Shown here piece after piece: positions 1 to 9,136 of a stretch of 58,092 nucleotides of DNA (position 1 is the stretch's first letter; the number at the start of each line of letters is the position of its first letter). Made by a program: the position numbers and the translations under genes. The stretch comes from Methylotenera sp. (lineage in GTDB: Bacteria; Pseudomonadota; Gammaproteobacteria; Burkholderiales; Methylophilaceae). The stretch is from assembly GCA_028688575.1 (NCBI GenBank), contig JAQTXW010000007.1:1-58092 (forward strand), read 5' to 3'. The notes under the pieces were generated by a model. That model saw only the letters and a list, made by a program, of their open reading frames with translations. It was not told the origin of the DNA and did no database searches.

Positions 1-582
1 TTACGCAAAGTTGGCTGATGCGAAATCCCAGTTAGCCAACGAAGCTAAGAACACTTCGACAAATTTAGCGCGTGCGTTACGATAATCAATGTAGTAAGCG
101 TGCTCCCACACGTCAATCGTGAGTAGTGCTTTATCGCCTGTGGTGAGCGGTGTGCCTGCTGCACCTGTATTAACGATATCTACAGAACCATCCGCTTTTT
201 TAACCAGCCATGTCCAGCCTGAGCCAAAATTGCCGACTGCTGAAGCTTGAAACGCTTTTTTAAACTCGTCAAATGAGCCCCATTTTACATTAATCGCATC
301 TGCCAATGCGCCAGCAGGTGCGCCGCCGCCATTTGGCTTCAAGCTGTTCCAGAAGAAAGTGTGGTTCCAAACCTGAGCTGAGTTATTGTAAATACCACCA
401 GAAGATTTTTTGATAATATCTTCAAGGCTGGCATTCTCAAATTCAGTGCCTTTGATCAGGTTGTTTAAGTTGGTCACGTAAGTTTGATGATGCTTGCCAT
501 AGTGAAACTCTAAAGTTTCTTCAGAAATGTGGGGTGCGAGTGCGTTTTTCGCAAAAGGTAATGCGGGTAATTGATGTTCCAT
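1..582 (-). CDS. sodB: Superoxide dismutase [Fe]
   Basis: Converts superoxide to hydrogen peroxide and oxygen in the cytoplasm. The 193-residue length is normal for Fe/Mn-SOD. All four metal ligands are in place: His27 (FHYGKHH), His74 ([10 protein letters not shown]), Asp157 and His161 (DVWEHAYY). Gln70 just before the second ligand, in AQVWNH, is characteristic of the iron enzyme; Mn-SODs carry the glutamine elsewhere. The ATG is preceded by AAGGAG at 5-nt spacing. The stop codon is the first three bases of the window, so the gene is complete. It appears monocistronic, with a candidate IscR-type operator about 50-75 bases upstream (631-655). Family call is secure; Fe rather than Mn is likely from the sequence only. 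Confidence 0.97.
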   Translation of the reverse strand: MEHQLPALPFAKNALAPHISEETLEFHYGKHHQTYVTNLNNLIKGTEFENASLEDIIKKSSGGIYNNSAQVWNHTFFWNSLKPNGGGAPAGALADAINVKWGSFDEFKKAFQASAVGNFGSGWTWLVKKADGSVDIVNTGAAGTPLTTGDKALLTIDVWEHAYYIDYRNARAKFVEVFLASLANWDFASANFA

Positions 583-630
583 GATGACTCCTTGAATGAG
601 AAAAATTTTTGTACGTGTTATTTTGCCATA

Positions 631-655
631 AAATCAGACTAAAATAGTAGGGTAT
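631..655 (-). promoter_or_regulatory. Candidate IscR type-1-like operator upstream of sodB
   Basis: Read on the minus strand, the 25-bp stretch begins ATACCCTACTATTTTAGTC and matches the E. coli IscR type-1 consensus (ATASYYGACTRWWWYAGTCRRSTAT) at about 21 of 25 positions by eye, including ATA, ACT and AGTC. It lies about 50 bp upstream of the sodB start, where an Fe-S/iron-responsive regulator would make sense. The consensus is from enterobacteria and the regulator gene is not in the window, so this is a candidate only. Confidence 0.35.
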
Positions 656-739
656 TGTGATTTTTTATTGCCATGTATATGAGCGGCATTTGTTCATCTT
701 TGATGTATGGGTAAGCATGCTGAAGCCAAAAGCAAACGA

Positions 740-1621
740 TTATTTTTTTCTGGCACGCGGGTGCGCGTGGTCGTAAATTTTAGCTAAATGCTGAAAATCC
801 AAGTGCGTATAAACCTGTGTGGTGCTGATGTTGGCATGGCCTAGCATTTCCTGCACTGCGCGCAGATCCTGGCTTGATTGTAGCACGTGTGTAGCAAAGC
901 TGTGGCGTAGCAGGTGCGGGTGTACATCTGCATTGATTCCCTGCTTGATCGCCCAGGTTTTGACGCGATATTGAATGGCGCGCGGACTGATTCTGCAGCC
1001 TTGCTGGGTAATAAACACAGCTTGCGTGTCCTGGCTGTTAATGGTGGTCTGGCTACGCCTGTCTAGCCAGGTTAGAATCGCTTGGCTGGCATGGCTACCC
1101 AAGGGGATGATGCGAGTTTTGTTGCCTTTACCCGTAACGGTGATTGTTCCCTCACTCAGGTCCAGCATGTTGATGTTTAGATTTACTAACTCTGCCAGGC
1201 GTAAACCTGAGGAGTAAAACAGCTCTAAGATTGCGTGGTCGCGTATGGTTAAAAAGTCATCACCCGCAATATCTACAAATTTGATGGCCTGATCTACAGA
1301 GAGTGCTTGAGGTAAGGTTTTGGCTGATTTAGGGGCACGTAGGCCGATAATGGGGTTTTCAGTAAATCCTTTGTGATGGATGAGGTAATGATAAAAACCA
1401 CGCCAAGCAGAAAGCGCACGTGAGATGCTTTTGCTACCTAAACCTCGTCCGTGCAAGGTGGCGATATATCGCCTGATATGGGAGTTTTTAAGGGTGTCCA
1501 GCTCAACCTTGTTGGCGAGTTCCGCTAATAGCTCAATATCACGACGATAGTTTTTGCAGGTGAGCGCGCTTAATCCGCGCTCAAAGGTTAAATGCTGAAG
1601 ATAGTCATCCAAGTACAGCAC
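740..1621 (-). CDS. xerC: Site-specific tyrosine recombinase XerC
   Basis: Acts with XerD at dif to resolve chromosome dimers at division. The 293-residue protein has the N-terminal SAM-like core-binding domain (residues about 1-90) and the C-terminal catalytic domain. Catalytic residues are visible: Arg in SSGLRLAELV, Lys in GKGNKTRIIPLG, HLLRHSFATH, the His of LGHANISTTQ and the nucleophilic Tyr in VYTHLD. The basic tail HPRARKK is typical of XerC rather than XerD. The start used is GTG, 12 nt after the DUF484 stop, so the two genes are probably cotranscribed. The dapF-DUF484-xerC order is widely conserved in proteobacteria. Confidence 0.95.
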   Translation of the reverse strand: MLYLDDYLQHLTFERGLSALTCKNYRRDIELLAELANKVELDTLKNSHIRRYIATLHGRGLGSKSISRALSAWRGFYHYLIHHKGFTENPIIGLRAPKSAKTLPQALSVDQAIKFVDIAGDDFLTIRDHAILELFYSSGLRLAELVNLNINMLDLSEGTITVTGKGNKTRIIPLGSHASQAILTWLDRRSQTTINSQDTQAVFITQQGCRISPRAIQYRVKTWAIKQGINADVHPHLLRHSFATHVLQSSQDLRAVQEMLGHANISTTQVYTHLDFQHLAKIYDHAHPRARKK

Positions 1622-1633
1622 GTGGTTTTTTAG

Positions 1634-2326
1634 TTACAGGTTTAATGTAAATAAATGATTGAGCAAAGCCGCTGAAACCAGCTCGCCTATGTGCTCAAGG
1701 TAAAGTGTGCCCATGTCAACTTTAAAGCGTTGCGCATCTTCAGCACCTAGAATCAACACGCCAAAAGGACGTTGATTGGCGGCTTTTTTACTTAAAGGCA
1801 CAAATGCAAATGATTTTAGTTCGCCCTCTAAGAGCTTATCAGCAATTTCAGGCTTGTGGCCGCAGTGTGGCTGATTTAAGCGCATCACCCATTCGTTAAA
1901 TTCGTCTGATACTGGAGAGAACACCACATCTTGGGCAATGGCATTGTTACTGGGTTTTACCCAAATGCGAATCATTGACTGGGTGACACCAAAATCCAAC
2001 TGCAGGGTTTCTGCAATTAAATGTTGCAATGCGCTAAAGCTTTGCTGGTTAAGCAGATTGACGCTGAATTGATGCACTTTTTCACTTATGGCATCGTTTT
2101 CTTCTGCATGCTTAATCATTTGCGCCATCATAGCTTCAAGCACGCGGATTTTGTCGCGCTGTGCCAGCTGCTGGCGCTCAGCTAACGAAATAACGCCGCT
2201 TCCATGTGGGTTAGGTAGGGCAATGTCCGCCAGTAAATGTGCATGTTGTTCAAAAAAATCAGGGTGGTTACGTAAGTAGTCTTTGACTTCTTCTGTAGAA
2301 ATTAAAGTGTGCTGCGTATGTGTCAT
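1634..2326 (-). CDS. DUF484 family protein
   Basis: A 230-residue DUF484 protein with a GAF-like fold, commonly found between dapF and xerC. Residues about 1-80 form an acidic/helical N-terminus (EEVKDYLRNHPDFFEQH, then SLAERQQLAQRDKIRVLE), which is the recognisable family signature. The remainder resembles the GAF-like part, including SFAFVPLSK and FGVLILGAEDAQRF. No catalytic motif is visible and the biochemical role is unknown. It is in the middle of a three-gene minus-strand operon with about 54 bp to dapF and 12 bp to xerC. Family assignment is firm, function is not. Confidence 0.9.
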   Translation of the reverse strand: MTHTQHTLISTEEVKDYLRNHPDFFEQHAHLLADIALPNPHGSGVISLAERQQLAQRDKIRVLEAMMAQMIKHAEENDAISEKVHQFSVNLLNQQSFSALQHLIAETLQLDFGVTQSMIRIWVKPSNNAIAQDVVFSPVSDEFNEWVMRLNQPHCGHKPEIADKLLEGELKSFAFVPLSKKAANQRPFGVLILGAEDAQRFKVDMGTLYLEHIGELVSAALLNHLFTLNL

Positions 2327-2380
2327 GAGCTGTCTTTCTAATGATGGTTAGCGTATCCGTATGTGCGTTAAGTTATTTAT

Positions 2381-3214
2381 TTAACTAATTGATTCTAAAT
2401 CAACTTCTCCAGTAAAAACAGTGCGGGCAGGGCCTGTCATCATTACAGGTGAAGTGCCGCCAAGCCAAGTGATGCGTAGCTCGCCACCACGTGCAGAAAC
2501 GGTAACAGGGGAGCTGAGTTTTCCTAGCTGAATACCCGCTACCACAGCGGCGCAAGCGCCAGTGCCACAGGCCAGTGTTTCACCGCTGCCGCGCTCAAAT
2601 ACTCTCAATTTAATATGCTGCGGATGGATGATTTGCATAAATCCAGCATTGACCCGCTCAGGAAACCTCGGGTGGTGCTCAATTTTGCTGCCAAGTGCAG
2701 TGACAGGGGCTTTCTCAATGTCATCAACAAGTTGCACCGCATGCGGGTTTCCCATAGAAACTGCGCTTATCTGCAGTATCTGCCCATCTACCTCCAATGA
2801 GTAACTGGGTGCAGCGTTATCAGCAATAAACGGGATCTCATGAGGGCTGAATTTGGGCGGTCCCATATTCACTGTAACCATGCCATCATCTTCTAATTTA
2901 GGCGTGATAATGCCGCTTGCAGTTTCAACACTGATTTCACTTTTATTTGTGAGTCGCTGCTCAGAGACAAAACGCACAAAACAGCGTGCGCCGTTGCCGC
3001 ATTGTGCAACTTCGCTGCCATCCGCATTAAAAATGCGGTATTTAAAGTCTGCCATATTAGAGGGTTCCACCAGCAACAGCTGATCAAAACCAATGCCAAA
3101 CTGGCGGTGTGCGAGTTTTTGTATTTGCATCGCTGTAAGCGAAAACTTTTGTGTGATGCCGTCAATGACCATGAAGTCATTGCCTGCACCCTGCATTTTT
3201 GTAAATTTAATCAT
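2381..3214 (-). CDS. dapF: Diaminopimelate epimerase
   Basis: Interconverts LL- and meso-diaminopimelate in the lysine and peptidoglycan pathway, in the cytoplasm. The two catalytic cysteines are visible in QCGNGARCF and [14 protein letters not shown], each in one half of the pseudo-symmetric fold. The N-terminal [14 protein letters not shown] is the family signature. The frame is open up to a GTG at 3259 (292 aa), but homologs begin just before KMxGxGNDF, so the ATG at 3214 (277 aa) is preferred; an ATG at 3220 is nearly as good, and none has a clear ribosome binding site. It heads the dapF-DUF484-xerC operon, divergent from metK. Identity is certain, exact start is not. Confidence 0.95.
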   Translation of the reverse strand: MIKFTKMQGAGNDFMVIDGITQKFSLTAMQIQKLAHRQFGIGFDQLLLVEPSNMADFKYRIFNADGSEVAQCGNGARCFVRFVSEQRLTNKSEISVETASGIITPKLEDDGMVTVNMGPPKFSPHEIPFIADNAAPSYSLEVDGQILQISAVSMGNPHAVQLVDDIEKAPVTALGSKIEHHPRFPERVNAGFMQIIHPQHIKLRVFERGSGETLACGTGACAAVVAGIQLGKLSSPVTVSARGGELRITWLGGTSPVMMTGPARTVFTGEVDLESIS

Positions 3215-3457
3215 TTTGGTCATTTGCATATTGTATGAGAATGCGTGCGAACTCGTCACAAATATTCATGTTATATCGTTTTTACTACTTAAAATTTTGC
3301 TTCAAGAATATCGGCCCCTGCTATTTTTAAGGTAACTATTCAATCTGTTGGGTGAATGGCACACTGAACTTAGTGTACAATTCATGCTTCCTAATGCTTG
3401 CTTTAGCCTTTAGTAAGTATCTTTATTAATGATTAATTTTTTCTTCCAAGGCGCATA

Positions 3458-4621
3458 ATGAACGAATATCTATTTACTTCAGAATCAGTATCTGAAGGGC
3501 ATCCAGACAAATTAGCAGACCAGGTTTCAGACAGCATTTTAGATGCTATTTTAACGCAAGATCCCACAGCACGGGTTGCTGCTGAAACATTGGCCAATAC
3601 GGGATTGATTGTATTGGCGGGTGAAATCACCACCACAGCGAATGTAGACTACATTAAAGTGGCACGTGATGCGATTAAACGTATCGGATACGACAATACC
3701 GATTATGGCATTGATTATAAAGGCTGCGCGGTTCTAGTGGCTTACGACAAGCAATCTCCTGACATCGCACAAGGGGTGGATGGTGCGCATGATGATCCGT
3801 TAGATCAAGGCGCAGGGGATCAGGGGCTGATGTTTGGTTATGCGGTAGATGAAACGCCACAACTCATGCCGCTGCCAATCTGGTTAAGCCACCGTTTAAT
3901 GGAGCGTCAGGCGCAGTTGCGTAAAGATGGGCGCTTGCCTTGGCTACGACCGGATGCCAAATCACAGGTGACCGTGCAATATGTGGATGGCAAGCCTTAC
4001 AAAATTGATACGGTTGTTTTATCCACACAACATGCACCAGAAATGACTTTAGAAGCCATAAGAGAAGCGACGATAGAAGAAATCATCAAGCCAGTCTTAC
4101 CTAAAGAGCTTATTAAAGGTGACATCAAATACCTGGTGAACCCAACAGGCCGCTTTGTGATTGGTGGCCCGCAAGGTGATTGCGGCTTAACAGGCCGTAA
4201 AATTATCGTGGACACCTATGGTGGTGCTGCACCGCATGGAGGTGGCGCATTCTCTGGTAAAGATCCTTCAAAAGTTGATCGCAGCGCCGCCTACGCTGGG
4301 CGGTATGTGGCGAAAAACATCGTGGCAGCTGGTTTGGCTGCACGTTGTCTGGTACAGATAAGCTACGCGATTGGTGTGGCACGCCCAACTTCTGTGATGG
4401 TTGAAACTTATGGAACAGGTAAGGTTTCAAATGAAGTGTTAACTGCATTGGTATCAGAGCATTTTGATTTGCGACCAAAAGGCATTGTTAAAATGCTGGA
4501 TTTGCTACGCCCAATCTACGCCAAAACTGCCGCATACGGTCACTTCGGCCGCGATGAACCAGAATTCACTTGGGAAAACACCGACAAAGCAGCGGCACTG
4601 CGTGCTGCTGCTGGGCTGTAA
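3458..4621 (+). CDS. metK: S-adenosylmethionine synthetase
   Basis: Makes S-adenosylmethionine from methionine and ATP, the first step of the activated methyl cycle continued by ahcY and metF downstream. The 387-residue length is typical. Signatures: [16 protein letters not shown] at the N-terminus, [12 protein letters not shown] near residue 118 and [19 protein letters not shown] near 262. The ATG follows AAGGCGCATA. The last 37 bases of the gene, including its stop, are the start of a 119-bp tandem duplication, so a non-functional copy of the C-terminal coding tail follows the gene. No recognised SAM riboswitch was found in the 240-bp upstream gap. Confidence 0.98.
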   Translation: MNEYLFTSESVSEGHPDKLADQVSDSILDAILTQDPTARVAAETLANTGLIVLAGEITTTANVDYIKVARDAIKRIGYDNTDYGIDYKGCAVLVAYDKQSPDIAQGVDGAHDDPLDQGAGDQGLMFGYAVDETPQLMPLPIWLSHRLMERQAQLRKDGRLPWLRPDAKSQVTVQYVDGKPYKIDTVVLSTQHAPEMTLEAIREATIEEIIKPVLPKELIKGDIKYLVNPTGRFVIGGPQGDCGLTGRKIIVDTYGGAAPHGGGAFSGKDPSKVDRSAAYAGRYVAKNIVAAGLAARCLVQISYAIGVARPTSVMVETYGTGKVSNEVLTALVSEHFDLRPKGIVKMLDLLRPIYAKTAAYGHFGRDEPEFTWENTDKAAALRAAAGL

Positions 4622-4834
4622 GTTCAAAGTGTTTGTTGGTGTTTCGGCGTAGGCTAACTTCGCGCAGCGAAGTTAAGCGTAGCGGCCGTAGCCAGTTGTT
4701 TATCAAAGCAGCGGCACTGCGTGCTGCTGCTGGGCTGTAAGTTCAAAGTGTTTGTTGGTGTTTCGGCGTAGGCTAACTTCGCGCAACGAAGTTAAGCGTA
4801 GCGGCCGTAGCCAGTTGTTTATCAAAGCAGCGGC
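4585..4834 (+). repeat. 119-bp tandem duplication spanning the metK 3' end
   Basis: Copy 1 is 4585-4703 and copy 2 is 4704-4822; they differ at one visible position (CGCAG versus CGCAA in a hairpin loop). A third partial copy of 12 bases starts at 4823. Each copy carries the last codons and stop of metK, then a stem-loop with an 8-bp stem TAACTTCG/CGAAGTTA and GC-rich flanks. There is no T-run after the hairpin, so it does not look like an intrinsic terminator. This fills most of the 300-bp gap between metK and the HD-GYP gene. Confidence 0.9.
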
Positions 4835-4922
4835 GCAATTTTGCAAAAGCAGTGCACCATTCCAACCGTGATTAGCCATTTTGGCTTATGGTTTGGTCGA
4901 TGTGTGTTGAGAGAGAGTCGTT

Positions 4923-6149
4923 ATGTTAAAAACGGTTTCTACAAAACAAGTGCGTTTGGGGATGTTTATTCAAGAGCTAAAAGGTGCTTGGATAGACCAC
5001 CCTTTTTGGAAAAAAGCGTTTAAGCTGGAAGACACATCCGACTTGATTAAATTGCAAAAAAGTGTGATTCTGGAGGTGGTGATTGATACATCGAAAGGCC
5101 TAGATGTCGCAGAACTGGGAGTGCAGTCGGAAGCAGCGGTGGCCGTGGATGCAGAAGTGCCTGTGGCAGTCGAAGCGCAGCCAATGAAGCAAGTTAAGCC
5201 CAAACCTGACCGTATCACTGCCGATGAAGAGCGTGCGCGCGCCAAGCAGGTAATTTCAGCCTCAAAAAAAGCCGTTACCTCGATGTTTAACGATGCGCGC
5301 ATGGGTAAAGCCATTAAGGCAGAGGCCGCGATGCAGTTTGTGGATGATATCGCAGCATCCGTTTCGCGCAATGAGGGTGCGCTGATTAGCCTTGTACGTC
5401 TTAAAACCAAAGATGATTACACCTACATGCACTCGGTTGCTGTCTGTGCACTGATGGTGGCACTTGCAAACGAATTGGGGCTTTCAGAAGCTGAAACCAA
5501 ACAGGCGGGCTTGGCTGGGCTGTTGCATGACATAGGTAAAGCCGCAGTCCCGATGGAGGTGTTGAATAAGCCTGGTGCCTTAACTGAAGATGAATTTACT
5601 TTAGTGAAGTTGCACCCTGAGCGTGGGCATGCGATGTTGTTGCAGGCCAATATTACAGATGCCGTTACCTTGGATGTTTGTTTGCATCATCATGAAAAAA
5701 TGGATGGTAAGGGTTATCCGCATCAGTTGAAAGCGGATGAGATCAGTTTGTTTGCCAGAATGGGTGCGGTGTGTGATGTATACGATGCCATTACCTCAAA
5801 CCGTCCGTATAAAGCAGGTTGGGAGCCAGGCGTATCTCTGCAGCGGATGGCACAGTGGACAGGTCATTTTGATGAGGTGATCTTTAAGGCGTTTGTTAAG
5901 AGTGTGGGAATCTACCCGATAGGCTCTATGGTCAAGTTGAAGTCTGGGCGCCTGGCTGTGGTGGTGGATCAAAGCCCTAAATCGTTGCTCACGCCAATAC
6001 TTAAAGTGTTTTTCTCAACAAAATCCAATACACGGCTACCTGTAGAAGTGGTTGACTTATCTAAGCCTGGGGCGAACGACGCGATTACAGGGCATGAAAA
6101 TCCTGCAGCCTGGGGGATTCATGATGTTGATAAGTTATGGGCTCAGTAA
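4923..6149 (+). CDS. HD-GYP domain phosphodiesterase with DUF3391
   Basis: Predicted cyclic di-GMP phosphodiesterase. The 408-residue protein starts with a DUF3391-type N-terminal region (MLKTVSTKQVRLGMFIQEL), then an Ala/Val/Pro-rich linker at about 65-100, then the HD-GYP domain. Metal and catalytic residues visible: His170 (YMHSVAVCALM), His202-Asp203 (LLHDIGKAAVP), His231 (HPERGH), His255-257 and the GYP motif at 264-266 (DGKGYP). No membrane segment was seen, so it is probably cytoplasmic. It sits between metK and ahcY but with large gaps on each side, so cotranscription is doubtful. A GGDEF protein (23254-24720) could supply the substrate. Confidence 0.93.
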   Translation: MLKTVSTKQVRLGMFIQELKGAWIDHPFWKKAFKLEDTSDLIKLQKSVILEVVIDTSKGLDVAELGVQSEAAVAVDAEVPVAVEAQPMKQVKPKPDRITADEERARAKQVISASKKAVTSMFNDARMGKAIKAEAAMQFVDDIAASVSRNEGALISLVRLKTKDDYTYMHSVAVCALMVALANELGLSEAETKQAGLAGLLHDIGKAAVPMEVLNKPGALTEDEFTLVKLHPERGHAMLLQANITDAVTLDVCLHHHEKMDGKGYPHQLKADEISLFARMGAVCDVYDAITSNRPYKAGWEPGVSLQRMAQWTGHFDEVIFKAFVKSVGIYPIGSMVKLKSGRLAVVVDQSPKSLLTPILKVFFSTKSNTRLPVEVVDLSKPGANDAITGHENPAAWGIHDVDKLWAQ

Positions 6150-6231
6150 TCTTTTGATGCTTTATTGGTGATTCTAGCGATATTGGTAGACAAAACAATA
6201 ATCGCGTATAATCAGCCAATTCAAGATTTAA

Positions 6232-6304
6232 CTTCTGAGGGGCGTTGCGAGGGCTTTGTATCAATTGGCTCCCAGGCTCAGAAAATGCAGTAAACGACGC
6301 TCAC
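6232..6304 (+). promoter_or_regulatory. S-adenosylhomocysteine (SAH) riboswitch
   Basis: Primary and secondary structure match the SAH aptamer class. The 5' strand GGGCGTTG (6240-6247) pairs with CGACGCTC (6295-6302), allowing G-U pairs. A pseudoknot forms between CTGAG (6235-6239) and CTCAG (6277-6281), and the conserved CCCAGGCTCAG and AAACGACGCTCA blocks are present. It lies about 95 bp upstream of ahcY, the usual target; SAH binding turns on SAH hydrolase. The family match is from recalled consensus, not a covariance search. Confidence 0.88.
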
Positions 6305-6313
6305 CAATATTAA

Positions 6314-6328
6314 CCGTGCCGGGCACGG
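6314..6328 (+). other. Hairpin between SAH aptamer and ahcY start, possible expression platform
   Basis: A 6-bp perfect stem CCGTGC/GCACGG with a CGG triloop lies 10 nt after the aptamer. Further on, a C-rich run (CCCCTTCCCCCC, 6360-6375 region) could pair with the G-rich stretch after this hairpin (GGGATATGGGTGAGG). Alternative pairing here could link ligand binding to ahcY translation; this is inference. Confidence 0.4.
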
Positions 6329-6398
6329 GATATGGGTGAGGCAAGCGATTCTCTACAAACACCCCTTCCCCCCGGTCACACATTCAAGGAAACAACAC

Positions 6399-7808
6399 AT
6401 GAATACTGTGACTGAATTTAATGACTACATTATTGCTGACATTAACCTAGCGGCTTTTGGCCGCAAAGAAATTGCGATTGCTGAAACGGAAATGCCAGGG
6501 CTCATGGCGATACGCGAAGAGTTTGCAAAATCACAACCACTCAAAGGCGCGCGTATTACCGGCAGCTTGCACATGACGATTCAAACAGCGGTGCTGATTG
6601 AAACATTAAAAGATCTGGGTGCAGAAGTGCGCTGGGCGTCATGCAACATCTACTCAACACAAGATCACGCAGCAGCGGCAATCGCGGCAGGCGGCACACC
6701 TGTATTTGCAGTCAAAGGTGAAACGCTGACAGAGTACTGGGATTACACGCATCGTATTTTTGAATGGACCGATGGCGGCTACTCCAACATGATTCTGGAT
6801 GACGGCGGCGATGCGACTTTGTTATTGCACCTTGGAACACGTGCAGAAAAAGATTTATCGGTAATCGCAAACCCCACCAGTGAAGAAGAAACCTGCCTGT
6901 TTGCGGCAATTAAGGCCAAACTGCAGCAGGATTCCACATGGTACTCAACACGCCTGCAACAGATTAAAGGCGTGACCGAAGAAACGACAACAGGCGTTCA
7001 TCGCTTGTATCAAATGCACAAAGAGGGCAAGTTGGCTTTCCCTGCGATTAATGTCAATGATTCAGTGACTAAATCAAAATTTGATAATTTATATGGTTGC
7101 CGTGAATCATTGGTTGATGCAATCAAACGTGCAACCGATGTGATGATTGCGGGTAAAATCGCCATCGTTGCGGGTTATGGTGATGTGGGCAAGGGCTCAG
7201 CGCAAGCGTTGCGAGCCTTATCAGCCCAAGTCTGGGTGACGGAAATTGACCCAATCTGTGCATTGCAGGCCGCGATGGAGGGCTACCGCGTGGTGACAAT
7301 GGACTATGCGGCAGAACATGGCGATATCTTTGTGACCTGTACAGGTAACTATCATGTGATTACGCATGACCACATGGCGAAAATGAAAGACCAGGCCATT
7401 GTATGTAATATTGGCCATTTTGATAATGAGATTGATGTAGCTTCTTTAGAAAAATACGAATGGGATGAAATCAAGCCTCAGGTGGATCACGTGATTTTCC
7501 CTGATGGCAAAAAAATCATTTTGTTGGCAAAAGGCCGCCTGGTTAATTTGGGTTGTGGTACAGGGCACCCAAGCTATGTGATGAGTTCATCATTTGCGAA
7601 TCAGACGATTGCGCAAATCGAGCTGTTTACGCAAACTGATAAATACCCAGTGGGTGTATACACCTTGCCTAAACATTTGGATGAAAAAGTAGCGGTATTG
7701 CAGTTGAAAAAACTCAATGCACAGCTTTCTACATTAACCGATGAGCAAGCAGCTTATATCGGCGTGAAGAAAGAAGGCCCGTTTAAGCCAGATACTTATC
7801 GTTACTAA
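6399..7808 (+). CDS. ahcY: Adenosylhomocysteinase
   Basis: Hydrolyses S-adenosylhomocysteine to adenosine and homocysteine, relieving product inhibition of methyltransferases. The 469-residue protein shows the substrate region ([46 protein letters not shown]), the NAD-binding glycine motif [16 protein letters not shown] and the invariant C-terminus [10 protein letters not shown]. The frame extends to a GTG at 6336, but that start would sit in the riboswitch expression region. The ATG at 6399 follows AAGGAAA at good spacing and gives the usual N-terminus, so it is preferred. The upstream SAH riboswitch predicts induction when SAH accumulates. A holin-like gene and metF follow on the same strand with short gaps. 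Confidence 0.98.
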   Translation: MNTVTEFNDYIIADINLAAFGRKEIAIAETEMPGLMAIREEFAKSQPLKGARITGSLHMTIQTAVLIETLKDLGAEVRWASCNIYSTQDHAAAAIAAGGTPVFAVKGETLTEYWDYTHRIFEWTDGGYSNMILDDGGDATLLLHLGTRAEKDLSVIANPTSEEETCLFAAIKAKLQQDSTWYSTRLQQIKGVTEETTTGVHRLYQMHKEGKLAFPAINVNDSVTKSKFDNLYGCRESLVDAIKRATDVMIAGKIAIVAGYGDVGKGSAQALRALSAQVWVTEIDPICALQAAMEGYRVVTMDYAAEHGDIFVTCTGNYHVITHDHMAKMKDQAIVCNIGHFDNEIDVASLEKYEWDEIKPQVDHVIFPDGKKIILLAKGRLVNLGCGTGHPSYVMSSSFANQTIAQIELFTQTDKYPVGVYTLPKHLDEKVAVLQLKKLNAQLSTLTDEQAAYIGVKKEGPFKPDTYRY

Positions 7809-7849
7809 TTAGTTGATTTGAGTACGATTTCGCCGTAAAGGGTTGTGAT

Positions 7850-8191
7850 ATGAGGTTGTTACTGATTTGGTTTCTGAACGCGGTGGCCTTACTGGCAACG
7901 GCTTATATGGTGCCAAATATTTATGTTGCAGGCTTTACGGCGGCATTGGTGGCATCACTGGTGATAGGTTTAGTCAATGTGTTGATTAGGCCTATTCTGG
8001 TGTTGCTCACGTTACCCATCACGATACTGACATTAGGTTTATTTATTCTGCTGATTAATGGGGTGCTGTTTTATGCTGTTGGCCACTGGCTAAAAGGCTT
8101 TGAAGTGCAAACGGTTACGGCGGGAATTATCGGCGCATTAGGCTACAGCCTGCTTTCATGGCTGTTTTCTGAGCTACTGCTGGGTAAATAA
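7850..8191 (+). CDS. Phage holin family (Phage_holin_4_2-like) membrane protein
   Basis: A 113-residue, very hydrophobic protein with about four membrane segments (around residues 2-20, 26-46, 48-80 and 92-111). It resembles the small Phage_holin_4_2/YvlD-type family found as a chromosomal gene; there is no phage context here, so a lysis role is not implied. It sits 41 bp after ahcY and 36 bp before metF on the same strand, an arrangement common in betaproteobacteria. Function is unknown; family membership is likely. Confidence 0.8.
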   Translation: MRLLLIWFLNAVALLATAYMVPNIYVAGFTAALVASLVIGLVNVLIRPILVLLTLPITILTLGLFILLINGVLFYAVGHWLKGFEVQTVTAGIIGALGYSLLSWLFSELLLGK

Positions 8192-8227
8192 ATTTAGACA
8201 TAAAATACGATAGATGAGCATGAAGCC

Positions 8228-9061
8228 ATGACGAAAAAATTTGAAGTGAGTTTTGAGTTTTTCCCACCCAAAACCAGCGAGGGGGTGGATAAGTTACGTG
8301 AAGCGCGTACCCAGTTAGCAAGATTTAACCCTGAATTTTTCTCGGTCACCTTTGGTGCGGGCGGCTCTACCCGTGACAGAACCATGGATACGGTGCTGGA
8401 GATTCAACAAGAAGGCTTTCAGGCAGCGCCGCATATTTCCTGTATCTCCTCCAGCAAGGCAGAAATCCGTGATTTATTGCAGGCTTACCAGTCGCATGGG
8501 ATTAAGCGATTGGTGACATTGCGCGGTGATGTTCCATCTGGAGAGGTGAGTGCGGGTGATTTTCGCTATGCATCTGAACTGGTTGCGTTTATCCGTGCTG
8601 AAACAGGCCGCCATTTCACGATCGAGGTAGCCGCATATCCTGAGTTTCATCCTGAAGCGCGCACGCCAGCGGCAGATTTGCAGAACCTGAAGCGCAAAGT
8701 GGAAGCAGGCGCTGACTCTGCCATCACCCAGTATTTTTATAATGCTGATGCCTATTTCAGGTTTATGGACCAATGTGAGGCATTGGGTATTAACATACCT
8801 GTTGTGCCAGGCATTATGCCGATTTATAACATTACTCAGCTGTCACGCTTTTCAAGTATTTGTGGTGCAGAAATCCCGCGCTGGTTAAAAATGCGGCTCG
8901 AAGAATATGGCGATGACATCGCTTCTCTACGTGCGTTTGGTGTGGATGTGGTCTCTGAGTTGTGTGAAACTTTGCTCGTGCAGGGTGTATCAGGCTTGCA
9001 TTTTTACACCCTGAATCAATCAGCGATGATTAGTCATATTATTGATAACATTGCAGAGTAG
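8228..9061 (+). CDS. metF: 5,10-methylenetetrahydrofolate reductase
   Basis: FAD enzyme that reduces methylene-THF to methyl-THF, the methyl donor for methionine synthesis. It completes the SAM-cycle set with metK and ahcY. The 277-residue length fits bacterial MetF. Family features: SFEFFPPKTSEG at the N-terminus with the catalytic Glu, VTFGAGGSTRDRT, LVTLRGDVP, EVAAYPEFHPEA, DSAITQYFYNADAYFRF, VPGIMPIYN and the C-terminal LHFYTLNQSA. It is probably transcribed from the ahcY promoter and ends at a hairpin shared with the convergent smg gene. Confidence 0.97.
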   Translation: MTKKFEVSFEFFPPKTSEGVDKLREARTQLARFNPEFFSVTFGAGGSTRDRTMDTVLEIQQEGFQAAPHISCISSSKAEIRDLLQAYQSHGIKRLVTLRGDVPSGEVSAGDFRYASELVAFIRAETGRHFTIEVAAYPEFHPEARTPAADLQNLKRKVEAGADSAITQYFYNADAYFRFMDQCEALGINIPVVPGIMPIYNITQLSRFSSICGAEIPRWLKMRLEEYGDDIASLRAFGVDVVSELCETLLVQGVSGLHFYTLNQSAMISHIIDNIAE

Positions 9062-9098
9062 CGATCAAAAAACCGCCTGTAATATCAGTCTGACCAGT

Positions 9099-9136
9099 AA
9101 AAACCGACCAGCACGGTTAGTGTTGTGTCGGTTTTT
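9099..9136. terminator. Bidirectional intrinsic terminator between metF and smg
   Basis: A 10-bp perfect stem, AAAAACCGAC (9099-9108) with GTCGGTTTTT (9127-9136), has additional pairing in the loop (AGCAC with GTGTT). Its flanking A and T tracts suit termination from both directions between convergent metF and smg. The right arm and most of the loop lie inside the last codons of smg. Confidence 0.8.

Noticed and set aside
3260-3457. Possible SAM riboswitch upstream of metK
   Set aside because: Only a short ACACT/AGTGT stem is visible; no SAM-I, SAM-II or other known aptamer core was recognised.
4841-5023. 60-codon frame overlapping the HD-GYP start
   Set aside because: It overlaps the well-supported HD-GYP gene in another frame and has no homologous features.
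7850-8191. Prophage lysis gene
   Set aside because: Although holin-like, it sits between ahcY and metF with no phage genes nearby; it is a chromosomal membrane protein family.
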